From an uncultured Propionibacteriaceae bacterium (GTDB lineage: Bacteria > Actinomycetota > Actinomycetes > Propionibacteriales > Propionibacteriaceae): 5,233 nt of DNA. The notes beneath the pieces were generated by a model. It had not been told where the DNA came from. It was given only the letters and a program-made list of their open reading frames with translations, and did not search any database. Shown piece by piece: positions 1 through 5,233 of the stretch. The first letter of the stretch is position 1; each line of letters begins with the position of its first letter. The DNA lies in NCBI GenBank assembly GCA_936924635.1, contig CAKZHP010000083.1:1-5233 (forward strand), in the 5' to 3' direction. The position numbers and the translations under genes were made by a program.

Positions 1-3000
1 ACCGCGCGCCGGGACCCGACGAGCTCGTCCAGCCAGGCCCGGGTGCGTACGGTCGGGTCATCGTCGACCACGCGCCTGGCCAGCTCGGCCAGGCTGAGCG
101 GGCCGATGGTGCGCAGCAGGTCGGCCAGGTCCTCGGCGTCGCGGGCGCGCCGGTCGGGCAGCAGGTGCTGCAGCTCGGCCTCGGTGCGGGTGAGCGCCTC
201 CGGGTCGAGCAGGTCGCTCAGCGCTAGGCCGTCGCCACCGCCGAGCAGCTCCGAGAGGAGGGTGGGGTCGAGCGTGAGCGCGGCCGCGCGACGCTCGGCC
301 AGGGGCGAGTCGCCCTCGTACAGGAACTGCGCCACGTAGCCGAACAGCAGCGACTTCGCGTACGGAGAGGGCAGGCGGCTCTCCACCTCGACGACCCGCA
401 CGTCCTTGGACCGCACCCGCGAGAGCAGGTCGACCAGTCCGGGCACGTCGAAGACGTCCTGCATGCACTCCCGCACGGCCTCCAGCACGATCGGGAAGGA
501 GGGGTACTGCGACGCCACGCTCAGCAGCTGCGCCGACCGTTGACGCTGCTGCCACAAGGCCTGACGCTGGTCGGGCCGCCGCCGGGGCAGCAGCAGCGCC
601 CGCCCAGCGCACTCCCGGAACCTGGCCGCGAACAGCGCCGACCCGCCGAGCTGGTCGGTCACCAGGGCGGTCACCTCGGCCGGGTCCAGGAGCACCGCCT
701 CCAGCAGCTCGGCGGTGTTGAACCTCTCCGGGGCGGGCCCCTCGTCCTCGAGACCGAAGGCCGCGTAGTCCGCGAAGTCGTCAGCCGTGTCGGGCAGGCG
801 CAGCACGATGCCGTCGTCGGCGGGCATCGCTTGGACGTCGATCCCGTACCGCTCCCGCAGCCTGGCCGCGATCCCCAGCGCCCAGGGGGCGTGGACCGGC
901 GCCCCGTACGGCGAGTGAATGACCACCCGCCAGTCGCCCAGCTCGTCGCGGAACCGCTCCACGACGATGGTGCGGTCGTCGGGGACGTGGCCGACCGCCT
1001 CCCGCTGCTCGCCGAGGTAGGCGAGGAGGTTGTCGGTCGCCCACTCATCGAGTCCTGCGCGCTTCACGCGCTCTCGCGCGGCCTCGGGGGCGAGAGTGCC
1101 GAGCTCGCGGACGAAGCCGCCCAGCGCCTGCCCCAGCTCGGCTGGCCGGCCCAGGGTGTCGCCCTTCCAGAACGGCAGCCGCCCGGGGGCGCCGGGCGCG
1201 GGCGAGACGAGGACGCGGTCGTGCGTGATGTCTTCGATACGCCACGTGGAGGTGCCCAGGGTGAACACGTCGCCGACGCGCGACTCGTACACCATCTCCT
1301 CGTCCAGCTCGCCGACCCGGCGCCCCGGCCCCGCGGAACCAGCGAGGAACACCCCGAACAGGCCGCGGTCGGGGATGGTGCCGCCGGAGGTGACCGCCAG
1401 CCGTTGCGCCCCGCGGCGGCCGGTGAGGGTGTCGGCGCCGCGGTCCCAGACCAGGCGCGGCCTCAGCTCGGCGAACTCGTCGGACGGGTAGCGGCCGCTC
1501 AGCATGTCGAGCACCGAGTCGAGCACAGCGCGGGTGAGGCCGGAGAAGGGCGCCGAGCGGCGTACCAGGTCGTGCAGGTCGCCCACCGCCCAGTCGTCGA
1601 GCGCGCACATGGCGACGACCTGCTGGGCAAGCACGTCGAGCGGGTTGGCCAGCACGTGGGTGGTCTCGATGGCTCCCTCGCGCATGCGCTCGACGATCAC
1701 CGCGGTGGAGACCAGGTCACCCCGGAACTTCGGGAACAGCACGCCCCGCGACACGGCCCCCACCTGGTGGCCGGCGCGACCGACGCGCTGCAGCCCGGAC
1801 GCCACCGACGGCGGCGCCTCCACCTGCACCACGAGGTCGACCGCACCCATGTCGATGCCCAGCTCCAGCGACGAGGTCGCCACCACCGCGGGCAGCCGGC
1901 CCGCCTTGAGGTCGTCCTCGGTCTGCGCGCGCTGCTCCCGGGAGACCGAGCCATGGTGGGCGCGGGCCAGCAGCGGCGCGGCGCCCGCGGACTGGCCTGC
2001 CTGGCCCATGGCCTGCGCGGGAGCGCGGGTCGGTGTGCGCTGGCCGCTCGTACGGGGCTCCTCGGTTGTCGGCAGACCTCGCAGACTCTCATCCTCGAAG
2101 CCCGGATCGATCCCCGCAGCGTCCATGGCGGCTGTGCGGATCGATGGCGGCTGGGTGGATGCGACGGGCGTTGCCGCCTCCTCCAGACGCTCGCCCCAGA
2201 TCTCGTTCAGCCGACCGGTCAGGCGCTCTGCCAGGCGGCGGGAGTTGGCGAAGACCAGGGTGGAACGGTGCTCGGCGACCAGGTCGACGATGCGTTCTTC
2301 GACATGGGGCCAGATCGACGTACGCGCCGTGGGGTCGTCGCCGTCCGCCCCCGGCGCGGTGCCCAGCTCGCCGAGGTCGGGCACCGGGACGACGACCTGG
2401 AGGTCCCACTGCTTCTCGCTGGGCGGGGTCACGATCGTCACGGGCCGGCCACCGGCGAGGAAGCGGGCCACCTCCTCCGGAGGCCGTACGGTCGCGCTCA
2501 GACCCACCCGCTGCGCCGGCTGCGGCAGCAGGGCGTCAAGCCGCTCCAGCGTCAGCGCAAGGTGGGCGCCGCGCTTGGTGCCGGTGACCGCGTGGACCTC
2601 GTCGACGATGACCGTCTCCACCCCCGTGAGTGCCTCCCGGGCGGCGGAGGTGAGCAGCAGGAACAGCGACTCGGGGGTGGTGATGAGGATGTCGGCGGGG
2701 TCGCGGCCGAAGCGTCGGCGCTCCTCGGCGGGGGTGTCGCCGGAGCGGACGGCGACACGGACGTCAGGCGCCTCCTGCCCCAGCCGCCTCGCCGCGTGAC
2801 CGATGCCCACCAGCGGGGAACGGAGGTTGCGCTCCACGTCGACGGCGAGGGCCTTCAGCGGCGACACGTACAGGACCCGACAGGCCGATCGCTTCGGGTC
2901 GCGCGGCCTGGTCATCAGCCCGTCGATCGCCCACAGGAACGCCGAGAGGGTCTTGCCCGAGCCCGTCGGTGCGACCACCAGCGTGTGCTGACCCGAGGAG

Positions 3001-3098
3001 ATCGCCTCCCAGGCGCCCTGCTGGGCAGGCGTCGGCGCGGGAAAGCTCGACGTGAACCACGACGCCGTCGCCGGGGAGAACCGGTCCAGCACGCTCAT
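1..3098 (-). CDS. lhr: Lhr family ATP-dependent 3'-5' helicase, N-terminal 1032 codons (3' end beyond window)
   Basis: Lhr is an SF2 ATPase that tracks 3' to 5' on ssDNA and unwinds RNA:DNA and DNA duplexes; in mycobacteria it is linked to DNA repair. The frame is open without a stop from the ATG at 3098 to the left edge. Helicase motifs in order: I APTGSGKT (43-50, Lys49), Ia PLKALAVD (80-87), Ib TTPES (140-144), II DEVH (166-169), III SAT (201-203), IV TLVFANSRR (280-288), V ATSSLELGIDMG (407-418), VI QRVGRAGHQ (437-445). After the two RecA domains come the winged-helix and Lhr-specific core regions. Trp619 in STWRIEDI probably matches the Trp that contacts nucleic acid in mycobacterial Lhr-Core. 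ECMQDVFDVPGL (879-890) and FLYEGDSPLAERR (925-937) are typical of long Lhr proteins. Actinobacterial Lhr is about 1500 residues, so roughly a third is missing. Residues about 306-376, between motif IV and the HHGSVSREQR segment, form a Pro/Thr/Gln/Ala-rich linker. The start is fixed by a strong Shine-Dalgarno. Confidence 0.97.
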   Translation of the reverse strand, partial: MSVLDRFSPATASWFTSSFPAPTPAQQGAWEAISSGQHTLVVAPTGSGKTLSAFLWAIDGLMTRPRDPKRSACRVLYVSPLKALAVDVERNLRSPLVGIGHAARRLGQEAPDVRVAVRSGDTPAEERRRFGRDPADILITTPESLFLLLTSAAREALTGVETVIVDEVHAVTGTKRGAHLALTLERLDALLPQPAQRVGLSATVRPPEEVARFLAGGRPVTIVTPPSEKQWDLQVVVPVPDLGELGTAPGADGDDPTARTSIWPHVEERIVDLVAEHRSTLVFANSRRLAERLTGRLNEIWGERLEEAATPVASTQPPSIRTAAMDAAGIDPGFEDESLRGLPTTEEPRTSGQRTPTRAPAQAMGQAGQSAGAAPLLARAHHGSVSREQRAQTEDDLKAGRLPAVVATSSLELGIDMGAVDLVVQVEAPPSVASGLQRVGRAGHQVGAVSRGVLFPKFRGDLVSTAVIVERMREGAIETTHVLANPLDVLAQQVVAMCALDDWAVGDLHDLVRRSAPFSGLTRAVLDSVLDMLSGRYPSDEFAELRPRLVWDRGADTLTGRRGAQRLAVTSGGTIPDRGLFGVFLAGSAGPGRRVGELDEEMVYESRVGDVFTLGTSTWRIEDITHDRVLVSPAPGAPGRLPFWKGDTLGRPAELGQALGGFVRELGTLAPEAARERVKRAGLDEWATDNLLAYLGEQREAVGHVPDDRTIVVERFRDELGDWRVVIHSPYGAPVHAPWALGIAARLRERYGIDVQAMPADDGIVLRLPDTADDFADYAAFGLEDEGPAPERFNTAELLEAVLLDPAEVTALVTDQLGGSALFAARFRECAGRALLLPRRRPDQRQALWQQRQRSAQLLSVASQYPSFPIVLEAVRECMQDVFDVPGLVDLLSRVRSKDVRVVEVESRLPSPYAKSLLFGYVAQFLYEGDSPLAERRAAALTLDPTLLSELLGGGDGLALSDLLDPEALTRTEAELQHLLPDRRARDAEDLADLLRTIGPLSLAELARRVVDDDPTVRTRAWLDELVGSRRA

Positions 3099-3103
3099 CT
3101 CGC

Positions 3104-3110
3104 ACCTCCT
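3104..3110 (-). promoter_or_regulatory. Shine-Dalgarno of lhr
   Basis: On the minus strand AGGAGGT lies 5 nt before the ATG at 3098. It is a near-perfect anti-16S match, fixes the lhr start, and shows that lhr has a leadered mRNA, unlike the two candidate starts on the plus strand. Confidence 0.85.
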
Positions 3111-3127
3111 CTCGTACGCTGCCGCAC

Positions 3128-3150
3128 ACTCTGTCACCCCCCACTGACAG
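3128..3150 (-). promoter_or_regulatory. Candidate PafBC-type (RecA/LexA-independent) DNA-damage promoter of lhr
   Basis: Reading the minus strand, CTGTCAGTG (3150-3142) is followed by exactly 8 nt and then CAGAGT (3133-3128). The known actinobacterial damage promoter, called RecA-NDp in mycobacteria and activated by PafBC, is tTGTCRGTG-N8-TANNNT. The upstream element matches at eight of nine bases (first T is C) and the spacer is exact. The -10 keeps A2 and T6 but has C instead of T at position 1. A transcript would start near 3121 and leave about 23 nt of leader containing the Shine-Dalgarno at the normal place. Lhr is a repair helicase, so regulation by damage makes sense. The promoter class is inferred from the motif and is not proven. 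Confidence 0.65.
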
Positions 3151-3152
3151 AG
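3129..3152. repeat. Perfect 8-bp inverted repeat overlapping the lhr promoter
   Basis: CTCTGTCA (3129-3136) and TGACAGAG (3145-3152) are exact reverse complements separated by 8 nt that are almost all C on the plus strand. The repeat spans both the TGTCAGTG element and the -10 of the candidate lhr promoter. It may be an operator, or a by-product of a damage-promoter element that happens to be mirrored. It is unlikely to be a terminator: there is no T-run and no gene ends here. Confidence 0.6.
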
Positions 3153-3230
3153 AATCGCCCGTTGAGGGAGCCGGGTCCGGAGGCGACACTCGCACAGGTG
3201 AGCGTGGCCTCGCTCCGCGAGCGCTGACTC

Positions 3231-3286
3231 GGTCTCGACGCGGAGATCCCCTTCGCAAGCTCAGCAGATCCTTGCTCAACCAGCGG
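3231..3286. repeat. Possible dispersed actinobacterial intergenic repeat
   Basis: The segment begins GGTCTCGACGCGG, has CTTCGCAAGCTC in the middle and ends GCTCAACCAGCGG. From memory this resembles short non-coding repeats of the form GGTTTCGAGACG...CTTCGC...CTCAACCAGCGG, found in many copies between genes in Nocardioidaceae and some Intrasporangiaceae. The similarity is recalled, not computed, and this copy would be degenerate. No coding potential is evident in it. Confidence 0.35.
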
Positions 3287-3292
3287 ATCTGC
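3264..3292. repeat. Inverted repeat with 8-bp perfect arms
   Basis: GCAGATCC (3264-3271) and GGATCTGC (3285-3292) are exact reverse complements around a 13-nt loop. The loop and the start of the right arm contain the first copy of CTCAACCAGCGG. It lies in a divergent intergenic region and has no T-tract, so a terminator role is unlikely. A hairpin inside a mobile or dispersed repeat, or a leader structure, fits better. Confidence 0.5.
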
Positions 3293-3347
3293 CTGCGGCA
3301 CGCCGTGACGCGGCGTCAGCGCGGCGGCCCGTCTCCTCAACCAGCGG
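3275..3347. repeat. 12-bp direct repeat, two copies
   Basis: CTCAACCAGCGG occurs at 3275-3286 and again at 3336-3347, with starts 61 bp apart. Each copy lies in or beside the loop of its own inverted repeat (3264-3292 and 3322-3370). This suggests two related, partly decayed repeat units in tandem rather than chance. Confidence 0.65.
3306..3318. promoter_or_regulatory. Candidate operator: 13-bp palindrome upstream of the MFS gene
   Basis: TGACGCGGCGTCA is a perfect palindrome of two 6-bp arms around one central base. It lies about 70 bp before the MFS start, between the two CTCAACCAGCGG copies. Its size and symmetry suit a dimeric repressor of the TetR, MarR or GntR type, but no such regulator gene is present here. 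In such G+C-rich DNA, chance cannot be excluded. Confidence 0.3.
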
Positions 3348-3370
3348 GTTCGTCGCGCGGCGGGCCGCCG
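3322..3370. repeat. GC-rich inverted repeat just upstream of the MFS gene
   Basis: CGGCGGCCCG (3322-3331) and CGGGCCGCCG (3361-3370) are exact 10-bp reverse complements with a 29-nt loop that carries the second CTCAACCAGCGG. The right arm ends two bases before the candidate -10 box. If transcription started further upstream, the RNA would form a very stable hairpin just before the start codon and could restrict expression. No T-tract follows. Confidence 0.5.
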
Positions 3371-3372
3371 GA

Positions 3373-3378
3373 TAGCGT
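3373..3378 (+). promoter_or_regulatory. Candidate -10 box for the MFS gene
   Basis: TAGCGT fits the actinobacterial TANNNT -10 pattern and lies 10 nt before the ATG at 3389. A weak -35-like TTCGTC is at 3349-3354 with an 18-nt spacer. Initiation 6-9 nt downstream would give an mRNA with almost no leader, which agrees with the lack of a clear Shine-Dalgarno before 3389. Confidence 0.35.
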
Positions 3379-3388
3379 GGCGACGGAC

Positions 3389-4711
3389 ATGCGCGAACCA
3401 TCAGCCGAGGGCACCCAGCAGGACTTCGACGCCGGGTCCGGGCTGCGCGGGTACGCCCGGGTGCTCGGCCACGGCCCTGCCGTACGCCCGTTCCTCGCCG
3501 CCGTGCTCGCCCGATTCCCGATCTCGATGACCGGTCTGGGCATGGTGGTGCTGATCGAGCACGTGCGCGGCGCGTACTCCCTGGCCGGCATCGTGACGGG
3601 AGTGTTCGCCCTGGCCACAGCGGTGGGGGCGCCGGTGTGGGGGCGGCTGATGGACCAGTACGGGCAGCCGCGGGTGCTCATCCCCACCGCCGCCGTCAGC
3701 GGCGCCGCCATCGCCGCCCTCAGTCTTGCCACCGTGGCCGGTGAACCGGCCGCGCTGATGCTGGTGCTCGCCGCCATGGCCGGCGTCGCCTTCCCGCCCG
3801 TGTCGCCGGCCATGCGCGCCTCGTGGCGGGTGATCTTCACGAACGAGTCGTCGCGTCAGCTCGGGTACGCGCTCGACGCCTCGGCAGTGGAGCTGATCTT
3901 CGTCATGGGGCCGCTGCTGCTCTCCCTGCTCGCCGCGGTCGCGCCGCCGGTCGTACCCCTGCTCGTCTCGGCCGCCCTGCTCGTCGGCGGCACCCTCCTC
4001 TACAGCGCCAGCAGCGCTGCCCGGGACAGCCGCGCCCGCGCCGTACAAGCCGGCGTCACCCCCGTGGTGCCCGACCTCGCCGCCGTCACCACCGGCGAAC
4101 GGCTCGACCGCGTGCACCGCAGCACCGTCACTGTCCCCGGCATCGGTGCGGTGCTGCTCGTCGCGCTGCTGATGGCGATCGGGTTCGGCCAGCTCGACAC
4201 GGCGATCGTGGCCACCGCCGGCGCCGTCCTCGGCGGCACCGACCGGCTCGGCGTGCTGTTCGGCTTCATCGCGGGCGGCAGCACGATCGGTGGTCTCGTG
4301 TACGGATCGCGGCGCTGGCCCGGCGACGTACCCGGCCGCCTCGCCATCACCCTGTCGGTGTTCGCGCTCTCGCTGCTGCCGTGGCCGTTCCTGCTGGTAC
4401 GCGACCACCCGCCGCTGCCCCTGCTGTTCGGGCTGCTCTTCGTGACCGGCCTCTCGATCGCGCCCTCGCTGGTCATGGTCCAGAGCCTGCTCGACCGCTT
4501 GTCGCCACGGCACCGGATGACCGAGACCCAGTCGCTGCTCTCGGCCTCCCAGACCACCGGCGGCGCGCTCGGCACCGCGATCGCGGGGTTCACCGTCGAC
4601 GCCTGGCAGGCCCCGGGCGGCATCTCGGGGGCGGCGGCGGCGGCCTGGTGTCCGCCGTGGTCGCGATCAGCCAGCGGGGGCGCTGGCGGAGATAAGCCGC
4701 ATCTGCGGTGA
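3389..4711 (+). CDS. Major facilitator superfamily transporter, exporter-like (C-terminus probably frameshifted)
   Basis: This is an inner-membrane secondary transporter of 440 residues as read; the substrate is unknown. Hydrophobic segments begin near residue 34 and continue to about 402, with a hydrophilic central loop at about 208-248 separating the N- and C-terminal halves, as in 12-TM MFS proteins. The loop after TM2 carries the MFS signature GRLMDQYGQPRVL (85-97), matching G-x-L-x-D-x-x-G-x4-L. YALDASAVELIFVMGP (160-175) resembles the TM5 region of the drug-exporter-like MFS group. The late segment TETQSLLSASQTTGGALGTAIAG (378-400) is also family-like. I chose the ATG at 3389. The frame is open back to 3272 but that part is low in hydrophobic content and repeat-derived; a GTG at 3377 is an alternative. 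After about residue 414 the sequence turns into WCPPWSRSASGGAGG, unlike a TM12 end (see 4625-4695). The gene diverges from lhr; the next gene starts 13 nt after its stop. Confidence 0.9.
   Translation: MREPSAEGTQQDFDAGSGLRGYARVLGHGPAVRPFLAAVLARFPISMTGLGMVVLIEHVRGAYSLAGIVTGVFALATAVGAPVWGRLMDQYGQPRVLIPTAAVSGAAIAALSLATVAGEPAALMLVLAAMAGVAFPPVSPAMRASWRVIFTNESSRQLGYALDASAVELIFVMGPLLLSLLAAVAPPVVPLLVSAALLVGGTLLYSASSAARDSRARAVQAGVTPVVPDLAAVTTGERLDRVHRSTVTVPGIGAVLLVALLMAIGFGQLDTAIVATAGAVLGGTDRLGVLFGFIAGGSTIGGLVYGSRRWPGDVPGRLAITLSVFALSLLPWPFLLVRDHPPLPLLFGLLFVTGLSIAPSLVMVQSLLDRLSPRHRMTETQSLLSASQTTGGALGTAIAGFTVDAWQAPGGISGAAAAAWCPPWSRSASGGAGGDKPHLR
4625..4695 (+). other. Probable frameshift at the end of the MFS gene
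   Basis: In the annotated frame the last residues are Ala5 followed by a Trp/Pro/Ser/Gly-rich tail. In the frame one base back, 4642-4695 reads GLVSAVVAISQRGRWRR followed by TAA. That is a credible end of TM12 with a basic cytoplasmic tail. Adding one base within the G5-(CGG)n run at 4627-4643 joins the frames and gives a protein of about 435 residues. A base lost in sequencing of this run, or a genuine recent mutation, would both explain it. GLVSAVVAISQRGRWRR is seen directly; that it is the ancestral end is inference. Confidence 0.65.
4697..4708. promoter_or_regulatory. Candidate operator: palindrome upstream of the HTH-Mop regulator
   Basis: CCGCA-TC-TGCGG is a perfect 5-bp-arm palindrome ending three bases before the -10 box of the regulator gene, in the promoter spacer. 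Binding here would block RNA polymerase, so autoregulation by the encoded HTH-Mop protein or another repressor is possible. It does not resemble the enterobacterial ModE site. With short arms in G+C-rich DNA the evidence is modest. Confidence 0.35.
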
Positions 4712-4717
4712 TACCGT
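4712..4717 (+). promoter_or_regulatory. -10 box of the HTH-Mop gene, leaderless arrangement
   Basis: TACCGT matches TANNNT and is followed by 7 nt and then the ATG at 4725, so transcription would start at or beside the A of the start codon. This is the usual geometry of leaderless actinobacterial genes. No Shine-Dalgarno lies before the ATG and no good -35 is visible. Confidence 0.6.
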
Positions 4718-4724
4718 GCGACTC

Positions 4725-5120
4725 ATGCCGCGTCTGAGGATCTCTGAGGCTGCCGAGCTGCTGGGCGTCTCCGACGACACCGTACGTCGCTGGGTTGACT
4801 CGGGCCGCCTGGAGGCGGCCGACGACGACGCCGGGCGGATGACCATCGAGGGGACCGCGCTGGCCGGGGTCGCGCAGGAGGTGGCCCGGCCCGCATCCGT
4901 GCCCGCCGTCGGCAGCACCTCCGCCCGCAACCAAATGCGTGGCCTCGTGACCCGGGTGCTCCGCGACACCGTGATGGCTCAGGTCGACGTGCAGTGCGGC
5001 CCGTTCCGCATGGTCTCGCTGATGTCGCGCGAGGCCGTCGACGAGCTGGGCCTCGAGCCCGGGTCGGTCGCCGTGGTGTCGATCAAGTCCACGAACGTCG
5101 TGATCGGCACGCCGGCATGA
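4725..5120 (+). CDS. HTH-Mop (TOBE) molybdate-responsive regulator
   Basis: A cytoplasmic one-component regulator of 131 residues. Residues 5-29, RISEAAELLGVSDDTVRRWVDSGRL, form an excisionase/MerR-like helix-turn-helix of the BldC type. A linker of about 35 residues follows. Residues 66-129 form a Mop (TOBE) domain, which binds molybdate or tungstate oxyanions at subunit interfaces: it opens with SARNQ (66-70), continues through MAQVDVQCGPFRMVSLMS (84-101) and SREAVDELGLEPG, and closes with SIKSTNVVIGTP (119-130), all typical positions. Thus molybdate binding likely controls DNA binding, in the manner of ModE but with a different HTH. I prefer the ATG at 4725 over an in-frame GTG at 4716, because the GTG overlaps the -10 box and the HTH begins right after the ATG. 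The stop overlaps the next gene's start (ATGA), so the two are probably cotranscribed and translationally coupled, which supports regulation of molybdate uptake. Confidence 0.93.
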   Translation: MPRLRISEAAELLGVSDDTVRRWVDSGRLEAADDDAGRMTIEGTALAGVAQEVARPASVPAVGSTSARNQMRGLVTRVLRDTVMAQVDVQCGPFRMVSLMSREAVDELGLEPGSVAVVSIKSTNVVIGTPA

Positions 5121-5233
5121 CCCCGGTCGCACGGCCCCGTACGCGTCGTGGTGCCGCCCTCACCGGGAGCACGGGCCGCCCACGGCCTCGTACGCGAGCT
5201 CGTGGCCCCGCCGCCCTCGCCCTCGCCGTGGTG
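5117..5233 (+). CDS. modA: Probable molybdate ABC transporter binding protein ModA, N-terminal 39 codons
   Basis: The ATG at 5117 overlaps the preceding stop as ATGA, and the frame stays open to the right edge. The visible 39 residues are an Arg-rich n-region of about 28 residues (MTPVARPRTRRG..., nine Arg), followed by GPAALALAVV, the start of a hydrophobic core. This fits the beginning of an exported protein or lipoprotein. No lipobox or mature domain lies inside the window. In actinobacteria HTH-Mop regulators are commonly followed by modA, modB and modC, so ModA, the periplasmic or lipid-anchored molybdate binder, is the best guess. The assignment rests on context, not on homology in these residues. 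The n-region is unusually long, and no later ATG or GTG is in frame before 5228. Confidence 0.6.
   Translation, partial: MTPVARPRTRRGAALTGSTGRPRPRTRARGPAALALAVV

Noticed and set aside
3209..3221. Short inverted repeat CTCGC-TCC-GCGAG as a terminator
   Set aside because: The arms are 5 bp, there is no T-tract, and no gene on either strand ends nearby because the flanking genes diverge.
540..3227. An open frame of 895 codons on the plus strand, opposite lhr
   Set aside because: It is antisense to the highly conserved lhr frame. Long stop-free antisense frames are expected in very G+C-rich genes. Its product is rich in Arg, Gln, Gly and His with no recognisable domain, and no ribosome site precedes it.
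3134..3340. A 68-codon minus-strand frame in the intergenic region
   Set aside because: It spans the inverted repeats and the candidate lhr promoter, has no Shine-Dalgarno and resembles no family known to me.
3401..4513. An open frame of 370 codons on the minus strand, opposite the MFS gene
   Set aside because: The product is dominated by Gly, His, Arg, Glu and Gln, typical of a read-through of the complementary strand of a membrane-protein gene. The MFS frame carries recognisable motifs.
4625..4645. Programmed -1 ribosomal frameshift in the MFS gene
   Set aside because: The zero-frame codons TCG-GGG-GCG do not form a standard X-XXY-YYZ slippery heptamer, and a terminal shift so close to the stop would have little regulatory purpose. 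A lost base is simpler.

Overview
The window comes from a high-G+C actinobacterium. Codon third positions are almost always G or C. The gene content (a mycobacterial-type Lhr helicase and a one-component HTH-Mop molybdate sensor) and two apparently leaderless starts after TANNNT -10 boxes point the same way. An intergenic segment at 3231-3286 resembles, from memory, short dispersed repeats common in Nocardioidaceae and related Actinobacteria, so that family is a plausible but unproven source.

Layout. Minus strand, 1-3098: the first 1032 codons of lhr, a giant superfamily 2 DNA-repair helicase whose C-terminal part lies beyond the left edge. Positions 3099-3388 form a divergent, gene-free regulatory region. 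Its left side holds a strong Shine-Dalgarno and a sequence fitting the PafBC-type (LexA-independent) DNA-damage promoter for lhr. Its right side holds several inverted repeats, a 12-bp direct repeat and a candidate promoter for the next gene. Plus strand, 3389-4711: a 12-TM-type major facilitator superfamily (MFS) transporter whose last TM segment appears to be put out of frame near 4628-4645. Plus strand, 4725-5120: a 131-residue regulator with an N-terminal helix-turn-helix and a C-terminal Mop (TOBE) molybdate-binding domain, probably translated from a leaderless mRNA. Plus strand, 5117-5233: the first 39 codons of a gene overlapping the regulator's stop by ATGA and starting with an Arg-rich, signal-peptide-like segment. 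By context this is probably the molybdate ABC transporter binding protein ModA.

Functional reading. Three units are present: a damage-inducible repair helicase, an exporter-like MFS protein of unknown substrate, and the start of a molybdate sensing and uptake operon. Nothing links the three beyond adjacency. I see no mobile element, CRISPR array, tRNA or rRNA. The most informative observations are the PafBC-like promoter in front of lhr, the probable frameshift at the MFS C-terminus, and the structured repeats in the divergent intergenic region.
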